Assembly: GCA_036257595.1 (NCBI GenBank)
Contig: DATAFF010000098.1
Coordinates: forward strand, 1-13,101
Origin: DATAFF01 sp036257595
GTDB lineage: Bacteria; Pseudomonadota; Alphaproteobacteria; Rhizobiales; Aestuariivirgaceae
Direction of reading: 5' to 3'
Length of the DNA stretch: 13,101 nucleotides
Shown: positions 13,080 to 13,101 of the stretch, piece by piece
How positions within the stretch are numbered: the first letter of the stretch is position 1
Layout: every line of letters starts with the position of its first letter
The notes under the pieces: generated by a model
The model's database searches: none
The model's input: only the letters and a program-made list of their open reading frames with translations
Told to the model about the DNA's origin: nothing
Made by a program: the position numbers and the translations under genes

Positions 13080-13101
13080 AGTACCCCCCATCTGCTTTAA
13101 C
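13075..13101. terminator. Possible terminator hairpin at the right edge
   Basis: GTTAAAG (13075-13081) and CTTTAAC (13095-13101) form a perfect 7-bp inverted repeat with a 13-base loop containing six C residues. The TAA stop of the preceding gene is in the left arm. The stem is A/T-rich and the window ends at its last base, so its full length and any following T-run cannot be seen. It could equally be an operator of the next gene. Confidence 0.35.

Larger units (their letters stand above)
10888..13101. mobile_element. Left end of a putative integrated element (edges unknown)
   Basis: A DUF4102-type tyrosine integrase, a coupled unknown gene with more A/T in its third codon positions than topA/rnr, and repeat-rich A/T-richer DNA upstream of int indicate acquired DNA. 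Integrases of this type usually lie just inside one attachment site and read into the element, so the element should extend beyond 13101. The start given here is nominal; no flanking duplicate can be checked because the other end is outside the window. Confidence 0.5.

Overview
The window looks like chromosome of a high-GC alphaproteobacterium, most likely in the order Hyphomicrobiales (Rhizobiales). The reasons are the strongly GC-biased third codon positions, the gene order topA-rnr-DUF983-NUDIX-rpmG typical of that group, a Cys-free alphaproteobacterial L33, and a TopA with a long Lys/Ala/Pro tail. The genus cannot be fixed from sequence alone.

Left part (1-3909, + strand): a non-coding leader with two back-to-back hairpins, then a four-gene operon in which each gene overlaps the next by ATGA. 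It encodes a TetR/CecR-type repressor, an HlyD-type membrane-fusion protein, an ABC ATPase and an ABC-2 permease. This is the layout of the E. coli cecR(ybiH)-ybhGFSR drug-efflux locus, reduced to one ATPase domain and one permease. A 12/13 inverted repeat covers the putative -10 box and the start codon of the repressor, so autoregulation is likely, and the repressor message may be leaderless.

Middle part (3982-10446, - strand): a housekeeping block read right to left: topA, rnr (GTGA overlap with topA), a DUF983 zinc-ribbon membrane protein, a NUDT19-like NUDIX hydrolase overlapping it, and rpmG with its own TTGACA promoter. topA has no ribosome-binding site of its own, but an 11-codon upstream reading frame with a good AGGAG ends on its start codon. 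The 3' ends of rpmG and rnr each run into a long inverted repeat built of TAG-containing heptamers, with the stop codon inside the stem. The two repeats differ in sequence but share a design, and they are the most unusual pattern in the window.

Right part (10447-13101): the topA leader, a small conserved-looking helical protein, an A/T-richer non-coding stretch with several repeats, then a DUF4102-type tyrosine integrase with an ATGA-coupled unknown gene. This looks like one end of an integrated element that runs off the right edge. In many relatives dprA lies upstream of topA; here it is not visible, so this junction may be the integration point.

No CRISPR array, rRNA, tRNA or recognisable defence system is visible.
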